A stretch of DNA of 64,000 nt from Parafannyhessea sp902761955 (GTDB lineage Bacteria; Actinomycetota; Coriobacteriia; Coriobacteriales; Atopobiaceae): contig CACWMM010000005.1 in the NCBI GenBank assembly GCA_902761955.1, positions 1-64,000 of the forward strand. Reading direction: 5' to 3'. The notes beneath the pieces were generated by a model that was not told the DNA's origin, made no database searches, and saw only the letters and a list, made by a program, of their open reading frames with translations. Made by a program: the position numbers and the translations under genes. Below, in pieces: positions 40,485-50,140 of the stretch. Position 1 is the first letter of the stretch. Each line of letters opens with the position of its first letter.

Positions 40485-41921
40485 CTATTCGCCCGTGGAA
40501 ATGGTACCCGTAGAGGTGCCCTCAGAAGCGCTTGCATCGCTCGTGGACACGTCAGTTCCACTATTCTGAGCTGTCGTGCCGGACGCAGAGGTGCTCGTGT
40601 CGCTGACGGAGGCGTCCTTGCCGTCGCCGGACGCGTACACCGGCGCGACGGACTTCACCTTCCAGGAGATGCCGTCCCTCACGAGCGAGATCTTGTAGCT
40701 CTGCTCGCCACCGGCGGAGAGCGTCGCCGTCGCCATGACGGTCGACTTGCTCATCGACTTGTCCAGACCGTCGATCGAGACACTGGAGGAGCCGGTCGGG
40801 AGCAGGCTCTTGATCTGGGACCTCTCGTCACTCGAGAGACCGGACTCGAGGTAGGGCGAGATGTCCTTTCCAGAGGCACCCGCCTCGAAGAGGTCCTCGA
40901 CGACCGACTGCTGCGTCGGGAAGCCGTAGCCCCTGTAGTACGCGAATCCCGCGGCGCCTGCTGCGATCAGCAGGATGATGAGGATGGTGAGGAACACCTT
41001 CAAGCCGCGATGGCTCTTCTTGCGGCGTACCTTGCGCTCCTTGCGAGCCTTCTTGTCCTGCGCCACGAGGTCCTCCTCCTTGACGGAGAAGAATCCCGTG
41101 TCCTCGGGAGACGGCATGAACTCTCCCGTCTGGCCCGTGGGGTCGAGCGGGTCGATCGCGGCGCCGGTGCCGTATCCCGCCGCGGCGAGAAACGCGTCCG
41201 TCTCGGACGGGCCACCCTCGGTGATTGCGGAGACGGCCTTCTTCGCGGCATCGTAGGCCGCCTGGGCCTCCGGACGCAGCGTGTAGGAGCCGTCCGCGGT
41301 TGCGCGATTGAACGCGTCGACGGCCTCGGTCATGCGGTTCGCCGCGACGTACGCAAGGCCGAGGTCGCCATAGATGGCGTTCTGGCTGTTCTGCGGGGAC
41401 GAGAAGTCCAGTGCGGTGCGATAGGCCTCCACGGCGTCGACCGCACGCCCCATCTGCATGAAGCAGCCGCCCAGGCTACGGAGAGCGGAGCTGGGGTCTG
41501 GGTTCTTCTCGTCTATTGCTGCGTTGCGGTATGCGACGCCGGCGTCTCGCACGTTCCCTACGCGCATGTACGCGTTGCCAAGCGCGGTGTATGCCTTGTA
41601 AGGCGTCGCATAGTCCTCGTCCTTAACGGCGAGGGTGAGCGAGGCGATGGCCTCCTGCGGCTTTCCGGCCGCGATGAGGGCGCGGCCGCGGTTGCAGGCG
41701 AGCGCGCCGGAGTGGCCGTAGTTCACGTCCCTGAGCGCATCCGCATAGGAGTTCGCCGCCTCTGCGAAGCGACCGAGCTTCATGAGGCAGTTGCCAAGCA
41801 GGTGGTCGATGGCGCCCGAGACCTCGCCCGGTGCCTTCGCCGCGGTGAGCTGGGCTACCGCCGTGGCAAGATCGCCCTGCTTGTACGCGTTCTTACCGGC
41901 CTCGTATGCTTGCTGATTCAT
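40485..41921 (-). CDS. TPR-repeat membrane protein
   Basis: 478 residues. Residues 1-225 form about six tetratricopeptide-like helical pairs (for example CLMKLGRFAEAANSYADALRD and YMRVGNVRDAGVAYRNAA). A polar linker and a very basic stretch (290-306) precede one transmembrane helix (about 308-329). An extracytoplasmic domain (335-440) and a Ser/Thr-rich tail follow. The positive-inside rule puts the TPRs in the cytoplasm. It lies just upstream of mreB, so a scaffold role in envelope assembly is possible, but no function is established. Confidence 0.75.
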   Translation of the reverse strand: MNQQAYEAGKNAYKQGDLATAVAQLTAAKAPGEVSGAIDHLLGNCLMKLGRFAEAANSYADALRDVNYGHSGALACNRGRALIAAGKPQEAIASLTLAVKDEDYATPYKAYTALGNAYMRVGNVRDAGVAYRNAAIDEKNPDPSSALRSLGGCFMQMGRAVDAVEAYRTALDFSSPQNSQNAIYGDLGLAYVAANRMTEAVDAFNRATADGSYTLRPEAQAAYDAAKKAVSAITEGGPSETDAFLAAAGYGTGAAIDPLDPTGQTGEFMPSPEDTGFFSVKEEDLVAQDKKARKERKVRRKKSHRGLKVFLTILIILLIAAGAAGFAYYRGYGFPTQQSVVEDLFEAGASGKDISPYLESGLSSDERSQIKSLLPTGSSSVSIDGLDKSMSKSTVMATATLSAGGEQSYKISLVRDGISWKVKSVAPVYASGDGKDASVSDTSTSASGTTAQNSGTDVSTSDASASEGTSTGTISTGE

Positions 41922-41957
41922 GATGATCCTCTGTCGAGTGTGTCTGTTCCTTAATCG

Positions 41958-42500
41958 CTACGCGTGCTCAATCCTGATGGACCGGATGAGGTCTCCCGCG
42001 CGCAGCTTGGAGATGACGTCCATCCCCTCGATCGTGTTTCCGAACACCGTGTAGTTCGGGTCGAGGAAGTGCTGCGCGCCGAGGCAGAAGTAGAACTGGG
42101 AGCCAGCGGAGTCCGGGTTCTGGGAGCGCGCCATCGCAAGGGCGCCGTCGACGTGGCTGTTGCGCGGGTTGACGTCGTACTCGTGCTTGATGCGATAGCC
42201 AGGGCCGCCCGTGCCCGGCATGCCGTCGGGCCCGGGCATGCCGGACGCGACCTGCTCGGGGGTCATGTCCCTCGTGTTCGGGCAGCCGCCCTGGATCACG
42301 AAGTCGGGGACGTAGCGGTGGAACTTCAGCCCATCGTAGAAGCCCGCGCTCGCGAGCTCGCAGAAGTTAGCGACGTGGATGGGGGCGCCCTCTCCGTCGA
42401 GCTTTACGCGGATGGTTCCCTTGCTCGTGTCGAACACGGCGACCTCGTCACCGGCCACCTCGTACTCGGGCGTGTAGACGGGTTCGGAAAAGAATCCCAT
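41958..42500 (-). CDS. Cyclophilin-type peptidyl-prolyl cis-trans isomerase
   Basis: 180 residues from ATG 42500 (AAGGGGGAG upstream). The cyclophilin core is clear: GTIRVKLDGEGAPIHVANFCELASAGFYDGLKFHRYVPDFVIQGG, GPGYRIKHEYD, GALAMARSQNPDSAGSQFYFCLG and YTVFGNTIEGMDVI. The Arg/Phe/Gln active-site residues (FHR, FVIQGG) are present. No signal peptide is seen, so it is cytoplasmic. Confidence 0.94.
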   Translation of the reverse strand: MGFFSEPVYTPEYEVAGDEVAVFDTSKGTIRVKLDGEGAPIHVANFCELASAGFYDGLKFHRYVPDFVIQGGCPNTRDMTPEQVASGMPGPDGMPGTGGPGYRIKHEYDVNPRNSHVDGALAMARSQNPDSAGSQFYFCLGAQHFLDPNYTVFGNTIEGMDVISKLRAGDLIRSIRIEHA

Positions 42501-42559
42501 GTCTCCCCCTTCAAACAACGGTCGAGCTCTCGCTCGTGCTGAGCCTATTCATCCTGTTA

Positions 42560-42565
42560 ATTCTA
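42560..42565 (-). promoter_or_regulatory. Candidate -10 for the cyclophilin gene
   Basis: TAGAAT on the minus strand in the AT-richer gap upstream of the cyclophilin gene; the -35 is weak. No terminator was seen after the zinc-ribbon gene. Confidence 0.3.
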
Positions 42566-42607
42566 GCAGCAGCGATATTGTTTCACATATTCGGCAGAAC
42601 GCATGCG

Positions 42608-43603
42608 TCACTGGGAGCTTTTCTTCGTCGGCTTCCAGTCGTCGTAGTTGTCCTCGAACAGCTTCTTGTAGCTTGCCGTGACCGATGCCCCGCCGTCCTT
42701 CAGGGGCTCCTCTATGAGCGACTTGTCCGTCTGCGGGTTGTCGGACATCGCGGAGCGCTTCCATGCCTCGTACAGGGCGTCCATTCTGTTGCGCATGTAG
42801 TTGCCGAGCGTGAGGAGGTTCTTCTCGTCTTCTGCGTACGTGCCCGACGTAACGTCCACGTCCTTGATGTCGCCTATGAGGTTGCTGATCTCGAGCGAGA
42901 TCGCCTCGGCCTTACTCTTGCCGGAGTTCCTCTGCTCCTGAGACCCGGAGTACGCGACGTCGTTGAACAGGTCCTCGTTCTCGTCGACCTTCTTCTCGAG
43001 CGTCTTGAGCTTCTTGTACGCCTTGGCGAGCGCCTCGTAGGTGACGTCGTCGCCGCTCTTCGCGGACTTCTGGCTCGAGCCCTTGTCCTGCCCCTTCAGC
43101 TCCTTGATCGCGCCGGGGTAGCCGGCCATGGACGTGCTCGCGTCCGTCTTCGCCCTGTCATCGAAGGCCCCGGGGTTCCAGGGATGGGTTATCAGCAGCA
43201 CGAGGCCGCTCACCGCCGCGACGGCCGTCGCCAGCGTGATGATCATGACCTTCGCCCTCGGCAGGCGGTCGTGCTCCGCGACCGTGCTCGTCTCGTCGTC
43301 CTCGGAGGGTATGGCGCTCTCGATCCTGGGCATCACGTTCGTCTGCTCGCTGTCGCTCGACAGGTCGCCCGTTGCGTCTCCGGCCTCTATGGCGCGCTCC
43401 GCGAAGTCCCGGTCGTCCCCGGAGTCGACCGGCATGCCGCAGCACGGGCACACGAGCTCGCCCCTCGGAACGAGGGAGCCGCAACTCTTGCACCACGTCT
43501 CGTCCGCGTCGCGCTCGACGACGACGCGGTCCATGTCCGCATGGCACGCGGGGCACTTCTTCAGCCCGTCTGGCACGTTTGATCCACAGTTAGGGCAAAT
43601 CAC
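42608..43603 (-). CDS. Double zinc-ribbon membrane protein of unknown function
   Basis: 331 residues from GTG 43603, five bases after GGAGG; this start puts the first zinc ribbon at the extreme N-terminus. Cys3/Cys6 with Cys17/Cys20, and Cys38/Cys41 with Cys52/Cys55, form two zinc-ribbon-like sets. An acidic linker, one transmembrane helix (about 118-140), then an extracytoplasmic Lys/Ser/Glu-rich, largely helical region of 190 residues follow. Similar architecture (cytoplasmic ribbon, one helix, outer domain) is common in uncharacterised Gram-positive proteins. Function unknown. Confidence 0.75.
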   Translation of the reverse strand: MICPNCGSNVPDGLKKCPACHADMDRVVVERDADETWCKSCGSLVPRGELVCPCCGMPVDSGDDRDFAERAIEAGDATGDLSSDSEQTNVMPRIESAIPSEDDETSTVAEHDRLPRAKVMIITLATAVAAVSGLVLLITHPWNPGAFDDRAKTDASTSMAGYPGAIKELKGQDKGSSQKSAKSGDDVTYEALAKAYKKLKTLEKKVDENEDLFNDVAYSGSQEQRNSGKSKAEAISLEISNLIGDIKDVDVTSGTYAEDEKNLLTLGNYMRNRMDALYEAWKRSAMSDNPQTDKSLIEEPLKDGGASVTASYKKLFEDNYDDWKPTKKSSQ

Positions 43604-43639
43604 ACTGACCTCCAGGTCGCTTCGATCGAAGGCGCAAGA

Positions 43640-43673
43640 GCCTCGCGGGGGCACGCAAGCACCCCCGCGAGGC
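43640..43673 (-). terminator. Strong hairpin after acnA
   Basis: An 11-bp perfect GC-rich stem (CCTCGCGGGGG with CCCCCGCGAGG) follows the acnA stop by a few bases. The T-run on the minus strand is poor, so it may stabilise the 3' end or need Rho. It lies directly before the zinc-ribbon gene's leader. Confidence 0.65.
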
Positions 43674-43678
43674 CGATT

Positions 43679-46360
43679 CTACTCTGCGAGCTCGTCCAGC
43701 ACGTAGGGCAGGATGCCGCCCGATGAAAGATAGTCCCCCTCCATCGGCGTGTCCACCCTCACGACGCACTCGAACACAATCTTCGTGCCGTCCTGCCTCG
43801 TCGCCGTGACGGTCGCCGTGCGCTCGGCCGGCAGCCCGTCGCTCACGTCCACGGGGGACACGTCGTACGTCTCGGTCCCGTCAAGGCCTAGGGTCTCCGC
43901 GCTCTCCCCCTCCTTCAGCTGCAGGGGAAGCACGCCCATCTGCACCAGGTTCGAGCGGTGGATGCGCTCGAAGCTCTGCGCGATGACGGCGCGCACGCCC
44001 AGAAGCGCCGGGCCCTTTCCCGCCCAGTCGCGGCTCGACCCCGAGCCGTACAGCTTGCCGGCCACGACGACGAGCGGCACCCCATGCTCCGCGTAGTCCA
44101 CGGACGCATCGAAGATGCTCTTGACCTCGCCGTCGATGAAGTCGCGGGTCCAGCCGCCCTTTCGCCCGTCCGCAAGCGCGTTCGAGAGCTTCACGTTCGC
44201 GAACGTGCCCCGCATCATGACTTCGTGGTTGCCGCGACGGCTTCCGTACGTGTTGAAGTCCTCGGGCCTGACGCCATGCTCGCGCAGGTAGCGGGCCGCC
44301 GGCGAGTCCGGAGCAATCGCTCCCGCAGGCGATATGTGGTCCGTCGTCACGAAGTCGCCGAGAAGGGCGAGCGCCCGTGCCCCGCGCACCTCCACGACGT
44401 CGCGGTGCTCCGCGTCGTCGAAGTACGGGGCCCTCCTCACGTAGGTGGAGTCCTCGTCCCACGCGAACGTGTCGCTCGAGCCAGCGTCGATGTCGCGCCA
44501 CACGCTCGAGCCCTCGAACAGCCCTCGTGAGCCCTCGCGGAAGAGCTCCGGGGTGAGGACCTCGTCCAGCACGGCCGCGATCTCCTCGTTCGTGGGCATG
44601 ATGTCCCTCAGCATGACCTCGCTTCCGTCCGCGCCCACGCCGACCGCCTGGTGCGCAAGATCGACGTCGACCGTGCCGACGAGCGAGTACGCGACGACGA
44701 GCGCCGGCTGCATGAGGTAGTTCTGGCTCACGTACGGCGATATGCGACCCTCGAAGTTGCGGTTGCCGGAAAGCACGCTCGTGAGCTCCATGCTCGACGA
44801 GAGCTCCTTCAGCGACTCCGGAATGTCGCCCGAGTTGCCGATGCAGCTCATGCAGCCAAATCCGCAGGTGTAGAAGCCGAGCTTCCTGAGGGCGCCCGTA
44901 AGTCCCGCGCGCTCGAGCAGAAGCGACGTGACGCGCGAGCCCGGTGCCAGCACCTTCTTGACCCAGGGCTTCGGCGTGAGTCCGCGCTCGACGGCCTTCT
45001 TCGCCAAAATGCCTGCGCCCACCATCATCGCGGGGTCCGTCGCCGTGGTGCAGCTGGTGATGGCCGCGATGGCGATGGCGCCGTGGCCCAGGCTCACGCT
45101 CTTCTCGCCCAGCGCCACGTCGAAGCGGGCGGCGGGGTCCTTCACGCCATGTGCGGCAAGCCCCTTGGAGAAGCGCTCGGGCAGGCCGGCGGGCGTCACG
45201 CGGTCGTGCGGGCGCGACGGTCCGGCGAGGCTCGGCTCGACGGTCGCGAGGTCGAGCGTGACCTCGCGCGCGTACGTGCGGCCGCTCGTCTCGCCAAAGA
45301 CGCCCTGCATGCCGAGGTAGGAGCGGATGAGCTCGATCTGGGCGTCGCTTCTGCCCGTGAGGCGCAGGTACTCGACGGAGCGCTCGTCCACGGGGAAGAG
45401 CGTCGTCGTGGCACCGTACTCCGGCGTCATGTTCGCGACGCACGCGCGCTGCGTTGCGGTAAGCGTCTGGACGCCGTCGCCCGTGACCTCCACGAGCGTG
45501 CCGACGACGCCCTCCGCGCGCAGCAGCTGCGCCACGGTGAGCGCAAGGTCCATGCCGCTCACGCCGTCGCGGAGCCTGCCCGTGAGCCTGAGCGACACGA
45601 CGGGCGGCACGAGCATGGAGATGGGCTGGCCGAGGGCCGCCGCCTCCGCCTCGATGCCGCCGACGCCCCAGCCGAGCACGCCGAGGCCGTTTGCCGTCGT
45701 CGTGTGGGAGTCCGTGCCCACGAGCGTGTCGAAGCACGCGACGGGCTTCTCGCCCGCGGCAAGCGCGTCCGTTCCCACGACCTGGCTGAAGCGCTCCATG
45801 TTCAGCTGGTGGCAGATGCCCTCCCCGGGCGGCACGATGCGCACGTTGTCGAAGGAGTTCGCGGCCCACTTGAGGAACGCGAAGCGCTCGCGGTTGCGCT
45901 GGGCCTCCTTGCGCTGGTTCTGGAGGGCGGCGTCCTCGGTCCCCGTCACGTCCGCGATGACGGAGTGGTCCACCACGAGGGTGCACGGAATGCGCGGGCT
46001 CACCTTGGACGGGTCGCCGCCGCGCTCGACCATCGCGTCGCGCATGGCCGCGAAGTCCACGAAGACGGGCACGCCCGTGAAGTCCTGAAACAGCACGCGA
46101 GACGGCATGAACTGGATCTCGCGGCCCTGCTCGCCGGCAAGGCCCGCCTCCACCACGCGGCTCACGAGCTCGACGGCCTCCTCGTCCGTGGCGGCGCGGC
46201 GCACGCAGTTCTCAAGCAGCACCACGAGTGCCCTGGGCAGCCGCTCTGCGCCCGGCACGCCGGACACGTCGTACACCGCGTAGCCGGTGCCTGCCGCCTC
46301 GAGCGTCTTGGGGTGCCTGGCTGCCCTGACGGCGGCCTCGAACTCTTTACTCACTGTCAT
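43679..46360 (-). CDS. acnA: Aconitate hydratase (AcnA type)
   Basis: Iron-sulfur enzyme converting citrate to isocitrate. 893 residues from ATG 46360 (GGAGG six bases before), overlapping the preceding ATPase gene's stop. Cluster ligands appear as ITSCTTATDPAM and, about 65 residues later, GFGCMSCIGNSG. Other motifs are VVDHSVIADV, TLVGTDSHTTTANGLGVLGWGVGG and TTDHISPAGAI. The swivel domain at the C-terminus includes YGSGSSRDWAGKGP. In this setting it may serve glutamate synthesis rather than a full citric acid cycle (inference). Confidence 0.96.
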   Translation of the reverse strand: MTVSKEFEAAVRAARHPKTLEAAGTGYAVYDVSGVPGAERLPRALVVLLENCVRRAATDEEAVELVSRVVEAGLAGEQGREIQFMPSRVLFQDFTGVPVFVDFAAMRDAMVERGGDPSKVSPRIPCTLVVDHSVIADVTGTEDAALQNQRKEAQRNRERFAFLKWAANSFDNVRIVPPGEGICHQLNMERFSQVVGTDALAAGEKPVACFDTLVGTDSHTTTANGLGVLGWGVGGIEAEAAALGQPISMLVPPVVSLRLTGRLRDGVSGMDLALTVAQLLRAEGVVGTLVEVTGDGVQTLTATQRACVANMTPEYGATTTLFPVDERSVEYLRLTGRSDAQIELIRSYLGMQGVFGETSGRTYAREVTLDLATVEPSLAGPSRPHDRVTPAGLPERFSKGLAAHGVKDPAARFDVALGEKSVSLGHGAIAIAAITSCTTATDPAMMVGAGILAKKAVERGLTPKPWVKKVLAPGSRVTSLLLERAGLTGALRKLGFYTCGFGCMSCIGNSGDIPESLKELSSSMELTSVLSGNRNFEGRISPYVSQNYLMQPALVVAYSLVGTVDVDLAHQAVGVGADGSEVMLRDIMPTNEEIAAVLDEVLTPELFREGSRGLFEGSSVWRDIDAGSSDTFAWDEDSTYVRRAPYFDDAEHRDVVEVRGARALALLGDFVTTDHISPAGAIAPDSPAARYLREHGVRPEDFNTYGSRRGNHEVMMRGTFANVKLSNALADGRKGGWTRDFIDGEVKSIFDASVDYAEHGVPLVVVAGKLYGSGSSRDWAGKGPALLGVRAVIAQSFERIHRSNLVQMGVLPLQLKEGESAETLGLDGTETYDVSPVDVSDGLPAERTATVTATRQDGTKIVFECVVRVDTPMEGDYLSSGGILPYVLDELAE

Positions 46361-48737
46361 CAAGCGCCTCCAACTTCCTTATGAGGAACCCGACGAGGCC
46401 CCTGGGTCCGGCCTCCAAGACGGATTCGTCGTACAACCTGTTGAACAAGACTATCGCCACCGCCGCAATCGCGACGGACGTGACGGCAGAATTAAACGTA
46501 GGCGAAACGACCGAGAAGAACCCTGCCCCCACCGTCGTGCCCGCGACCACGATCGCGACCACCACGCAGATGACGCCCACGCGCATGGGGTTGAGCGGCC
46601 GCGAGATCCGGTAGATGAGCGCGATGCCGACGGCGAACATCTGGAACATGCAGACCGTGGACATGACGCCGTCCGACCAGCCCATGAGCTTCGACGCGGC
46701 GATGGACGCCACGATCGCGAGGATGATCGAGATGGAAGCCGGCAGCGAGCGCGACAGCACGTTCGTGAGGAACCTGCCCCGCACGCGCTCGTGGTTGGGC
46801 TCCAGCGCAAGCAGGAAAGACGGCGTGCCGATGATGGCCGTGGACACAAGCGACATCTGCACGGGGATGAACGGGTACGGCGGCAGCGCGATGCACACGA
46901 GGGCGAGCACGGCGGAGTACACGGTCTTCATGAGGAAGAGCGAGGCGGAGCGCTGCAGGTTGTTGATGGAGCGCCTGCCCTCCGCCACCACCTCGGGCAG
47001 GTGGGCGAAGTCGTTGTCCGCAAGCACTATCTCGGCCACGTTCCTCGCCGCGGCCGAGCCCGACGCCATGGCGACGGAGCAGTCCGCGTCCTTCAGGGCA
47101 AGGACGTCGTTCACGCCGTCGCCCGTCATGGCGACCACGTGGCCCGCCTCGCGCAGCGTGCGCACCAGGCGCCGCTTCATGTGCGGCGTGACGCGGCCGA
47201 ACACGCGGCACTCGGCCACGGCGGCCGCTACGTCCGCGTCCGTCTTCAGGGTCGAGGCGTCCACGCACTTCTCGGCCCCCGGCACCCCCACGGCCGCCGC
47301 GATGTTGGACGCCGTGCGCGGGTCGTCGCCGGAAATGACGCGGATGTCCACGCCCTGCTCGCGGAAGTAGCCCATGGTGCGGGCGGCCGTCGGACGGATC
47401 TGGTCGCGTATGCCCAGGAAGCCGAGCACGCGCGGCGTCCCCACCGCCGATCCGTCCTGCGCAAAGCCGTCCACGCGCGCGACCACCAGCACGCGCATGA
47501 GGCCCGGGAAGGAGCTGACCTCGTCCTCCACCTGCCAAAACGAGGCGCCCATCACAAACTGCGCCGCGCCCATCACCAGCGCCGTCCCGTCCGCCGTTAC
47601 GCAGCCGGAGCACTTCGTCCTGGACGAGAAGGGCACGGCCCTCGTGACCGCGAGCGCGTCCACGCCCCGCTTGCGGCCAAACTCCAGGATCGCGCGTGCC
47701 GTCTCGTTCGCGTCCGCCTCGTTCGCGGCGGCGATCGTGACCGCGGCCTGCGCCGCGTCGCCGCGCACCTCCGCCACCTCCATGGCGCCCGTCGTGATGG
47801 TGCCCGTCTTGTCAAGGCAGAGCACGTCCACGCGCGCGAGCGTCTCGACGCAGTACGACTGCTGCACGAGCACGCTTCTGGACGCGAGGCGCGTCGTCGC
47901 TATGGCAAACACGCTCGACGTCAAGAGCACGAGCCCCTGCGGGATCATGCCCACCACGGCCGCGACGGTCTGCAGCACCGCGTCGTTGTAGCCGTAGCGG
48001 CCCATGAGTATGATGCGCGCAAACAGCCCCGCGCCAAGCGGCACGAGCGCGATGGTACCAAGCCTGATGATCGCGGACAGCGTGGAGAGTATCTCGGAGT
48101 GCACACGCTTCACGTACTTCGCCTCGGCGTTGATCTGCGCCGCGTAGGCATCGCGCCCCACGCGCGTCACGCGGTACGCGAACGCGCCGGAGTCCACGAA
48201 CGAGCCGGACAGCACCTCGTCGCCCACGGACTTCTCGATGGCGTTGCTCTCGCCCGTCAGCAGGCTCTCGTCCATGCGCGGGGAGCCCTCAAGCACCACG
48301 CCGTCGGCCGGCACCTGGTCGCCGTGGGCAAGCAGCACCACGTCGTCCCGCACGACCTCCGACACCGGCACGTGGCGCTTCTCGCCCGCGCGCAGCACGC
48401 ACACGTCCTTCGCGGTCAGGATCGACAGCCTGTCCACCTTGCGCTTCGCGCGGATCTCCTGGAAGACGCCTATGACGAGGTTGCTTGCGACCACGACCAT
48501 AAAGGCGACGTTCTTGTACGATCCCGTTGACACCACCAGGGCCGCCATCGCGACGTTCACGGCGTTGAACAGCGTGAACGTGTGCTCGCATAGGATTTGC
48601 CACACGGACTTCGTCTTCACGTCCGCGTTCGCGTTCACCTGGCCGGCGCGCACTCGCTCCGCGACCTGCTCGTCCGTCAGGCCGAACGCGGCGCGCCCGC
48701 CCTCGCCCAGATACGTGCCTCCGTCGCCTCGCCCCAA
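46347..48737 (-). CDS. P-type cation-transporting ATPase (HAD-IC family)
   Basis: 796 residues from TTG 48737, which has GGCGGAGG six bases upstream; the ATG at 48782 has no ribosome binding site. It has the actuator motif TGES (161-164), PQGL in transmembrane helix 4 (266-269), phosphorylation site DKTGT with Asp309, and hinge TGDGVNDVLALKDAD. About ten membrane segments are expected. The PQGLVLLTS-type helix 4 and lack of heavy-metal CPx or N-terminal metal domains resemble the CtpE/CaxP-like group linked to calcium or other cations. The transported ion cannot be fixed from sequence. Confidence 0.9.
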   Translation of the reverse strand: MGRGDGGTYLGEGGRAAFGLTDEQVAERVRAGQVNANADVKTKSVWQILCEHTFTLFNAVNVAMAALVVSTGSYKNVAFMVVVASNLVIGVFQEIRAKRKVDRLSILTAKDVCVLRAGEKRHVPVSEVVRDDVVLLAHGDQVPADGVVLEGSPRMDESLLTGESNAIEKSVGDEVLSGSFVDSGAFAYRVTRVGRDAYAAQINAEAKYVKRVHSEILSTLSAIIRLGTIALVPLGAGLFARIILMGRYGYNDAVLQTVAAVVGMIPQGLVLLTSSVFAIATTRLASRSVLVQQSYCVETLARVDVLCLDKTGTITTGAMEVAEVRGDAAQAAVTIAAANEADANETARAILEFGRKRGVDALAVTRAVPFSSRTKCSGCVTADGTALVMGAAQFVMGASFWQVEDEVSSFPGLMRVLVVARVDGFAQDGSAVGTPRVLGFLGIRDQIRPTAARTMGYFREQGVDIRVISGDDPRTASNIAAAVGVPGAEKCVDASTLKTDADVAAAVAECRVFGRVTPHMKRRLVRTLREAGHVVAMTGDGVNDVLALKDADCSVAMASGSAAARNVAEIVLADNDFAHLPEVVAEGRRSINNLQRSASLFLMKTVYSAVLALVCIALPPYPFIPVQMSLVSTAIIGTPSFLLALEPNHERVRGRFLTNVLSRSLPASISIILAIVASIAASKLMGWSDGVMSTVCMFQMFAVGIALIYRISRPLNPMRVGVICVVVAIVVAGTTVGAGFFSVVSPTFNSAVTSVAIAAVAIVLFNRLYDESVLEAGPRGLVGFLIRKLEALDDSE

Positions 48738-48876
48738 GAAACACCTCCGCCGCAGCCGTTCTCCGCGGCGTCCGCCGCGCATGCCGTCAAGCCAGTCCCC
48801 TCAGTCTACCCGATTTCAAAACGCGTCCGCACTCCCCGCAAGACATTCCGCCGAACTTGTAGTAACATCTCTCCCT

Positions 48877-48953
48877 GGCCCCATAGCTCAGTGGATCAGA
48901 GCGTTCGCCTCCGGAGCGAAAGGTCGTGGGTTCGAGCCCCACTGGGGTCACCA
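48877..48953 (+). tRNA. tRNA-Arg (anticodon CCG)
   Basis: Cloverleaf by eye: acceptor GGCCCCA pairs with TGGGGTC (one G-U); D-arm GCTCAGTGGATCAGAGC; anticodon stem TTCGC/GCGAA with loop CTCCGGA, anticodon CCG; T-arm GTGGG-TTCGAGC-CCCAC. Discriminator A, and CCA is encoded (48951-48953). It reads CGG codons. A terminator with a UUCG loop follows. Confidence 0.96.
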
Positions 48954-48965
48954 TCGCGTGACGCG

Positions 48966-48989
48966 GGACGCCTTCGGGCGTCCTTTTTT
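48966..48989 (+). terminator. Rho-independent terminator after tRNA-Arg
   Basis: GGACGCC, TTCG loop, GGCGTCC, then six Ts. Confidence 0.95.
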
Positions 48990-49102
48990 CGTAACGCTTT
49001 GAATACCGACGCGATACATACCGAATACCATGCGCTAGCATCGATTGCGTATGGAAAGCTACTGCGCCCGCACGCATGCGGCGGCGCACGAAAGGTATGC
49101 AC

Positions 49103-50140
49103 ATGATCGCAATCGTTAAGGACTCGGCCACGCCAGAGCAGCTGAGCCACTTCGTAAGGTGGATCGAGGACCGCGGCTTCAAGACGAACGTCTCGAAGGG
49201 CGAGAACGAGACCATCGTCGGCATCATCGGCGACACCACGCAGATCGACCCGTTCCTCCTGGAGTCGATGGACATCATCGACCAGGTACGTCGCGTCTCC
49301 GAGCCGTTCAAGAAGGCAAACCGCAAGTTCCACCCCGAGGACACCGTCGTCGACTGCGGCCACGGCGTGCTCGTGGGCGGCGGCAACTTCCAGGTCATCG
49401 CCGGCCCGTGCTCCGTCGAGGGCAAGGGCCTGATCGACATCGCACGCGCCGTGAAGCGCGCCGGCGCGACGATGCTGCGCGGCGGCGCGTACAAGCCCCG
49501 CACCAGCCCGTACTCGTACCAGGGCATGGGCGAGAAGGGCCTCGACATCCTGCTCGAGGCGTCCGCGGAGCTCGACATGCCCGTCGTCACGGAGGTCATG
49601 GACCCCCGCGACGTCCAGCTCTTCCTGGACAAGGGAATCGACGTCATGCAGATCGGCGCGCGCAACGCCCAGAACTTCCCGCTTCTGAGGGAAGTTGGCA
49701 AGACCCGCACCCCGGTGCTGCTGAAGCGCGGCATGTCCGAGACCATCGACGAGCTCCTCATGGGTGCGGAGTACATCATGAGCGAGGGCAACCCCAACGT
49801 CATCCTGTGCGAGCGCGGCATCCGCACGTTCGAGACCCGCACGCGAAACACGTTCGACGTGAACGCGATCCCCGTGGTGCACCACCTCTCGCACCTGCCC
49901 ATCATCGGCGACCCCAGCCACTCCACCGGCTACACGCGCTACGTGCGCCCCGCCGCGTACGCCGCGACGGCCGCCGGCGCGGACGGCCTCGAGATCGAGG
50001 TCCACGACAACCCGTCCCAGGCATGGTCCGACGGCGCCCAGGCGCTCACGCCGGCGCAGTTCGACGACGCGATGCGCCGCATCCGCGTCATCCGCGAGGC
50101 CATCTGCCAGGACCTTTCCGAGGGCGAGGTCGAGGCGTGA
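49103..50140 (+). CDS. aroF: 3-deoxy-7-phosphoheptulonate synthase (DAHP synthase, type I-beta with N-terminal regulatory domain)
   Basis: First enzyme of aromatic synthesis, condensing PEP and erythrose 4-phosphate. From ATG 49103 (345 residues; AAAGG seven bases before): an ACT/ferredoxin-like regulatory domain (1-70; MIAIVKDSATPEQLSHFVRWIEDRGF) as in the Thermotoga-type enzyme, then the barrel with VIAGPCSVE, GGAYKPRTSPYSYQGMG, VLLKRGM, ERGIRTFE and IGDPSHSTG. The domain architecture predicts feedback inhibition by an aromatic amino acid. First gene of the aromatic operon; its stop overlaps tyrA. Confidence 0.96.
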   Translation: MIAIVKDSATPEQLSHFVRWIEDRGFKTNVSKGENETIVGIIGDTTQIDPFLLESMDIIDQVRRVSEPFKKANRKFHPEDTVVDCGHGVLVGGGNFQVIAGPCSVEGKGLIDIARAVKRAGATMLRGGAYKPRTSPYSYQGMGEKGLDILLEASAELDMPVVTEVMDPRDVQLFLDKGIDVMQIGARNAQNFPLLREVGKTRTPVLLKRGMSETIDELLMGAEYIMSEGNPNVILCERGIRTFETRTRNTFDVNAIPVVHHLSHLPIIGDPSHSTGYTRYVRPAAYAATAAGADGLEIEVHDNPSQAWSDGAQALTPAQFDDAMRRIRVIREAICQDLSEGEVEA

